Shown: piece after piece, positions 23,012-27,318 of the stretch
Layout of the letters: each line of letters opens with the position of its first letter
Numbering within the stretch: the stretch's first letter is position 1
From: CAYYFX01 sp964471155
GTDB lineage: Bacteria; ARS69
Reading direction: 5' to 3'
Length of the DNA: 27,318 nucleotides
Assembly (NCBI GenBank): GCA_964471155.1
Contig: CAYYFX010000052.1
Span: forward strand, 1 to 27,318
Position numbers and translations under genes: made by a program
Notes under the pieces: generated by a model
Seen by the model: the letters and a program-made list of their open reading frames with translations, nothing else
Database searches by the model: none
What the model was told of the DNA's origin: nothing

Positions 23012-24229
23012 GTTTCGAGTGGTTCGTGGCCTCGCGCTACCTGCAGGCGAAGGGGAAGAGCCGTTTCCGCACGCTGATCACCACGCTGGCGGTCGGCGGC
23101 GTGACCGTCGGGGTGGCGGCGGCCATCGTCGTGCTGGGCGTGATGAACGGGTTCACGCGCGAGGTGCGGGACCGCATCGTCGGCACGAACGCGCACATCG
23201 TCCTGCTGGATCCCGCGGAGGAGGGCATCGCGGACCCGGACTCCGTGCGCGCGCGCGTGGAGCAGTTCCACGGCGTGACGGCCACCTCGCCCTTCGTGTT
23301 CGGGAAGGTGCTGCTCACGTCGGACGCGGAGTCCGAGGGCGCGATCCTGCGCGGCGTCGACGCGGAGCACGAGGGCGCCGTGACGGATGTGCTCGAGCGC
23401 ATCCGCCCCGAGGGCGCGTCGTTCGACCTCCAGGAGGTGGGCGCGGAGGAGCTCGTCCCGGGGGTCGTGCTCGGACGGGACCTGGCGGCGCGGCTCCGCG
23501 TCACGCTGGGGGACCAGGTCGTGGCCACGGTCCCGGACGCGCGCCGCCGCGGCATCCCGCGCATGCGCACGCTCCTCGTGACCGGCACCTTCGAGTCCGG
23601 GATCTACGAGTACGACTCGGCGCTCGCGCTGGCCTCCGTGGAGGCCGCGGCCGACGCCCTGGACATGGGCGACCGCGTCACGGGCATCCTCGTCCGCGTG
23701 GCGGACATGGACGCGGCGCCGGAGATCGGGCGGCGCATCCAGACCGGCATCACGGAGCCGGCCCTGTGGGCCAACGACTGGATCCGGCAGAACCGGCAGC
23801 TGTTCCTGTGGATGAAGATCGAGAAGCTCGTGGGCTACCTGCTGTTCGCCATCATCCTCACCGTGGCGGCGTTCCTGATCGCGTCCACGCTCATCATGAT
23901 CGTGCTGGAGAAGACGCGGGAGATCGGCGTGCTGATGTCCCTCGGCGCGGGACGGCGCGGCGTCCGGAACATCTTCCTGCTCGAGGGCGTGGCGATCGGC
24001 GGGCTGGGCACGGTGCTCGGCTGCCTGGCGGGATGGCTGGGCTGCCTCGGCCTGGACCGGTACCGGCTGCCGCTCCCGGGGGACGTCTACTTCATCGACA
24101 CGCTTCCCGTGCAGCTCTGGTGGGGCGACGTGGCGCTGGTGGCCGGGCTGGCCCTCCTGATCTGCCTGCTGTCCGCCCTGTACCCCTCGTGGCGCGCGTC
24201 GCGGCTCGTGCCCGTGGAGGCCATCCGGT

Positions 24230-24237
<8 letters not shown>
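23008..24237 (+). CDS. lolC: Lipoprotein-releasing ABC transporter permease, LolC/LolE family
   Basis: Inner-membrane permease that extracts lipoproteins for delivery to the outer membrane. 409 residues in the MacB/LolC topology: an N-terminal conserved ASRYLQAKGKSRFRTLIT and first span (about 22-45), a large periplasmic domain (about 50-270), then three spans (about 273-298, 318-345, 372-395), with EKTREIGVLMSLGAG between spans 2 and 3 and PSWRASRLVPVEAIRYE at the end. GTG overlaps the lysS stop (GTGA), with GGGGAGG upstream. Only one permease gene accompanies lolD, so the complex may use a homodimer, or a partner encoded elsewhere. LolE is the alternative name. Confidence 0.92.
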
Positions 24238-24969
<732 letters not shown>

Positions 24970-24973
<4 letters not shown>

Positions 24974-25458
24974 ACTGCGAGCGGTGCGGCAAGGCGCCGG
25001 GGGAGATCCGGTACTCGGAGTACTCCGGAGGCAAGGTCCTCAGGATGCTCGTGTGCCCGGCGTGCGCGCGGGAGCTCGGCTTCCTGCCGCCCGCGCGCCC
25101 GGAAGGCGAGGGCGGCGCGACGCCCGCGAAGGAGCCGCCCGCCGCGGACGCGGCCGCGGACCGCCGGGTCTGCCCCGGGTGCGGGCTCACCGCGGAGGAG
25201 TTCCACCGCGTCTCGCTGTTCGGCTGCGACCGCTGCTTCGAGACCTTCGAGGAGGACCTGGACCTGCTGCTCAAGCGGCTGCACGGCGCCTCGCTGCACC
25301 GTGGCCGCCTGCCGCGGGCGGATCGGGGCGCGGACCCGCCCGACGAGCGCAGCCGCCTGGAGCGCGAGCTGGACGACGCGATGCGCACGGGCGACTTCGA
25401 CCGCGCCGCGAAGCTGCGCGAGCGCATCCGCCGCGCGGGGCGGGAGGGGACGCCGTGA
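24970..25458 (+). CDS. mcsA: McsA-like zinc-finger/UVR-domain protein
   Basis: Activator and partner of the arginine kinase McsB. 162 residues with four Cys pairs: CERC near the start, CPAC (about 34-37), CPGC (about 65-68) and CDRC (about 83-86), two treble-clef-like zinc sites as in Bacillus McsA. A C-terminal UVR (UvrB/UvrC) motif lies at about 128-156 (LERELDDAMRTGDFDRAAKLRERIR). GTG 24970 overlaps the lolD stop (GTGA); a start at 24943 would add nine residues that do not fit the family. It overlaps mcsB by 4 bases, as expected for a functional pair. Confidence 0.93.
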
Positions 25459-26525
25459 CCCCGGCGGATCTGGGCATGCGGGTTGCCGAGTGGTTGTCCG
25501 GCCGCGGGCCCGAGGCGCACGTGGTGCTGTCCAGCCGCGTCCGGCTCGCGCGCAATCTCGCCGGCGTCCCGTTCCCGCACCGGGCGGACCCCGCGGCCCT
25601 GGAGCACGCCTTCGCGCGGATCCGCGACGCGCTGCGCGCCGCTCCGGCGCTGGACCGCGCCGAAGTGTGGGCCCTAGAGGACCTCTCGGCCTGGGATCGC
25701 CGGCTCCTGGGCGAGCGCCATCTCCTCACGCCGCGGCTCGAGGAGCGGCAGGGGTCGGGCGGCGTCTGCGTGGCGGCGGGCGAGCGGGTGGCCGTGATGA
25801 TCCACGAGGAGGATCATCTCCGGATCCAGTCCGTCACCTCGGGGTTCGATCCCGCGTCGGCCCTGGCGGCCGCGGTGGCGCTGGACCGCGAGCTGGAGCG
25901 CCCGCTGGAGTTCGCGGCATCGCCGGACCGCGGGTACCTCACCGCCTGCCCGACGAACGTGGGCACCGGGATGCGCGCGTCGGTTCTCGTCCACCTCCCC
26001 GGACTCGTGCTTGCCGGCGAGATCCGGAAGGTGCACCGCGCCGTGGGCGAGATGGGGATGGCCGTGCGCGGCTGGTTCGGGGAAGGCTCCCGCGCCCTCG
26101 GGGACTTCTACCAGATCTCGAACCAGCGCAAGCTCGGCTGGACGGAGGAGGAGACCGTGAGCACGCTTTCGCGCCTGACGCGCCGGATCCTGGAGCTCGA
26201 GGACGAGTCCCGGGACCGCCTGCTGGAGGACCGGAGCCGCCGGCGGCGCCTGGAGGACCGGGTGCACCGTTCCTTCGGCCTGCTCGGAAGCGCTCGCCTT
26301 CTCACCGTAGATGCCGTCATGGCAGCCACATCAGACGTTCGTCTCGGGAAGTGGATGAACCTTTTCGAGGGCGTCCCGGCGGAAATGCTCAACCGACTGG
26401 CGCTTCGCATCCAACCCGCGCATCTTGGACGGCAGGAGGCGCGGATCCTGGAGGGCGAGGAGGCGGAATGGGCCAGGGCCCGGCTGGTGCGCGCCGAGCT
26501 GGCGGAATGCCCGGCGGAAGGGTGA
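25455..26525 (+). CDS. mcsB: Protein arginine kinase McsB
   Basis: Phosphorylates arginines on damaged or regulatory proteins, marking them for ClpC-ClpP. 356 residues of the phosphagen-kinase fold: SSRVRLARNLAG (22-36), HEEDHLRIQ (117-125), the catalytic loop ACPTNVGTGMRAS with Cys165, GEGSRALGDFYQISNQ, and GLLGSARLLTVDAVMAATSDVRLG near 270-300. The RDxxxA phosphoarginine-receptor motif described near the C-terminus of Bacillus McsB is not obvious; the corresponding stretch reads EEAEWARARLVR. GTG overlaps the mcsA stop (GTGA), with GGGAGGGG upstream. The C-terminal part has less codon bias than its neighbours around 26300-26410. Confidence 0.94.
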   Translation: MTPADLGMRVAEWLSGRGPEAHVVLSSRVRLARNLAGVPFPHRADPAALEHAFARIRDALRAAPALDRAEVWALEDLSAWDRRLLGERHLLTPRLEERQGSGGVCVAAGERVAVMIHEEDHLRIQSVTSGFDPASALAAAVALDRELERPLEFAASPDRGYLTACPTNVGTGMRASVLVHLPGLVLAGEIRKVHRAVGEMGMAVRGWFGEGSRALGDFYQISNQRKLGWTEEETVSTLSRLTRRILELEDESRDRLLEDRSRRRRLEDRVHRSFGLLGSARLLTVDAVMAATSDVRLGKWMNLFEGVPAEMLNRLALRIQPAHLGRQEARILEGEEAEWARARLVRAELAECPAEG

Positions 26526-26635
26526 TCCGGGCCGGCAGGTCAAGGAATCGTCCGGGCGGGTCGATGCATCCGAACAGACGGGGCCAGCCGGGGTTCGCAC
26601 GCGTTCGCCGAGCCGAGGACCCGCCGGCGGGAACG

Positions 26636-26664
26636 GTGAGGGACTCGGCGACAGCCCGTATAAT
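26636..26664 (+). promoter_or_regulatory. Putative clpC promoter with consensus -10
   Basis: GTGAGG (26636-26641), 17-base spacer, a perfect TATAAT (26659-26664), start near 26671, about 36 bases before the clpC ATG. It lies in the 181-base mcsB-clpC gap, which otherwise holds a 12-base palindrome (26620-26631), a single CtsR-like heptad (26537-26543) and no gene. AT-rich hexamers are rare in this window, which strengthens the call. Confidence 0.6.
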
Positions 26665-26706
26665 CGTCCGGGATCCGGATGTCCGGGAGGACGGGAGGAA
26701 GCTCTG

Positions 26707-27318
26707 ATGCAGGATCGCTTCACCGAGCGCGTGCGGAAGGTGATGTACCTCGCCCGGGAAGAGGCGGGGCGTCTCCACCACGACTACATCGGGACCGAGC
26801 ACCTTCTCCTCGGCATCATTCGCGAGGGCGAGGGCATCGCCGCGACCGTCCTGAACAACCTCGGGCTCGACCTGGACACGATCCGGCAGAGCATCGAGAA
26901 CATGGTGCCGACCTCGGGCGGCACCCTGACGATCGGGGAGATCCCCTTCACGCCGCGCGCCAAGCGCGTGCTGGAACTCTCCGTCGAGGAGGCGCGCCTC
27001 TTCGGCCACAACTACGTCGGCACCGAGCACCTGCTGCTGGGCCTCATCCGCGAGGGCGAGGGCGTGGCGGCGCGCGTGCTCATGGAGCTGGGCGCGGACC
27101 GCAAGCGCGTGCGCGAGGAGACGCTGAAGCTCCTCGGCGGCAGCGCGCAGGCGGGCGGCGCCAAGCAGGCGGAGAAGAAGAGCGAGACCCCGGCGCTGGA
27201 CCAGTTCGGCCGGGACCTCACGCAGCTCGCCATCGAGGGCAAGCTGGACCCGGTGATCGGGCGCGAGGAGGAGATCGAGCGCGTCATCCAGGTCCTGTGC
27301 CGCCGCAAGAAGAACAAC
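26707..27318 (+). CDS. clpC: ATP-dependent Clp protease ATP-binding subunit ClpC (5' part only)
   Basis: AAA+ unfoldase feeding substrates to ClpP. The first 204 codons are present; the frame runs off the end just before Walker A (...QVLCRRKKNN). Two Clp_N repeats (about 5-70 and 82-145) contain IGTEHLLLG with Glu31 and VGTEHLLLG with Glu107, which correspond to the two glutamates that hold phosphoarginine in Bacillus ClpC. A Lys/Glu linker then leads to LDQFGRDLTQLAIEGKLDPVIGREEEIERVIQ, the start of AAA domain 1. GGGAGGAAG precedes the ATG by 8 bases. It directly follows mcsAB. Confidence 0.95.
   Translation, partial: MQDRFTERVRKVMYLAREEAGRLHHDYIGTEHLLLGIIREGEGIAATVLNNLGLDLDTIRQSIENMVPTSGGTLTIGEIPFTPRAKRVLELSVEEARLFGHNYVGTEHLLLGLIREGEGVAARVLMELGADRKRVREETLKLLGGSAQAGGAKQAEKKSETPALDQFGRDLTQLAIEGKLDPVIGREEEIERVIQVLCRRKKNN

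Noticed and set aside
26537..26543. AGGTCAA, resembling one CtsR heptad upstream of clpC
   Set aside because: CtsR binds a tandem repeat; no second heptad follows at the right spacing and no ctsR gene is in the window.

Overview
This is a very GC-rich bacterial window with dense, mostly co-directional genes and strong G/C bias at third codon positions. A run of exactly 100 Ns marks an assembly gap, so it is a contig or scaffold, plausibly a metagenome-assembled genome. The gene content suggests a Gram-negative lineage near the FCB group (Eisenbacteria or Gemmatimonadota-like). The pointers are a LolC/LolD lipoprotein exporter, a DUF4837-like lipoprotein, a homodimeric-type pyruvate dehydrogenase E1, PilT, and an McsA-McsB-ClpC module outside Firmicutes. 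This placement is inference; no rRNA is present to settle it.

Layout. (1) 1-833, minus strand: 5' part of aceE, divergent from everything else, with facing promoters. (2) 988-1064: tRNA-Arg(CCG). (3) 1116-4519: an orphan peptide-type ABC substrate-binding protein and a large exported TPR protein. (4) 4646-8312: ECF sigma factor, zinc-finger anti-sigma factor with one membrane span, an HtrA/DegS-like PDZ protein lacking the catalytic His, and a DUF4837-like lipoprotein; these look like an envelope-sensing module. (5) 8309-13680: aroB, a small TPR protein, aroQ (broken by the N gap), accB, pilT and accC, mixing shikimate and fatty-acid precursor genes with a pilus-retraction ATPase. (6) 13677-14432: a ComB-like phosphatase. 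(7) 14544-19627: ftsK and polA, overlapping by 4 bases. (8) 19629-24973: coaE, prfB (with the classical +1 programmed frameshift), lysS, lolC/E-type permease and lolD. (9) 24970-27318: mcsA, mcsB and the 5' part of clpC, the protein-arginine phosphorylation and degradation module, with no ctsR.

Most junctions are 4-base GTGA or ATGA overlaps, so translation is probably coupled along long operons. Where operons break there are recognisable sigma-70-type promoters (TTGAC-like -35, TAnnnT-like -10): before aceE, the tRNA, the DUF4837 gene, ftsK, prfB and clpC.

No CRISPR array, insertion sequence, prophage or defence system is visible. The observations most worth a second look are the ECF/anti-sigma/His-less HtrA/lipoprotein cluster, the proofreading-degenerate DNA polymerase I with Tyr at the ddNTP-discrimination position, pilT lodged between accB and accC, and the CtsR-less McsAB-ClpC module.
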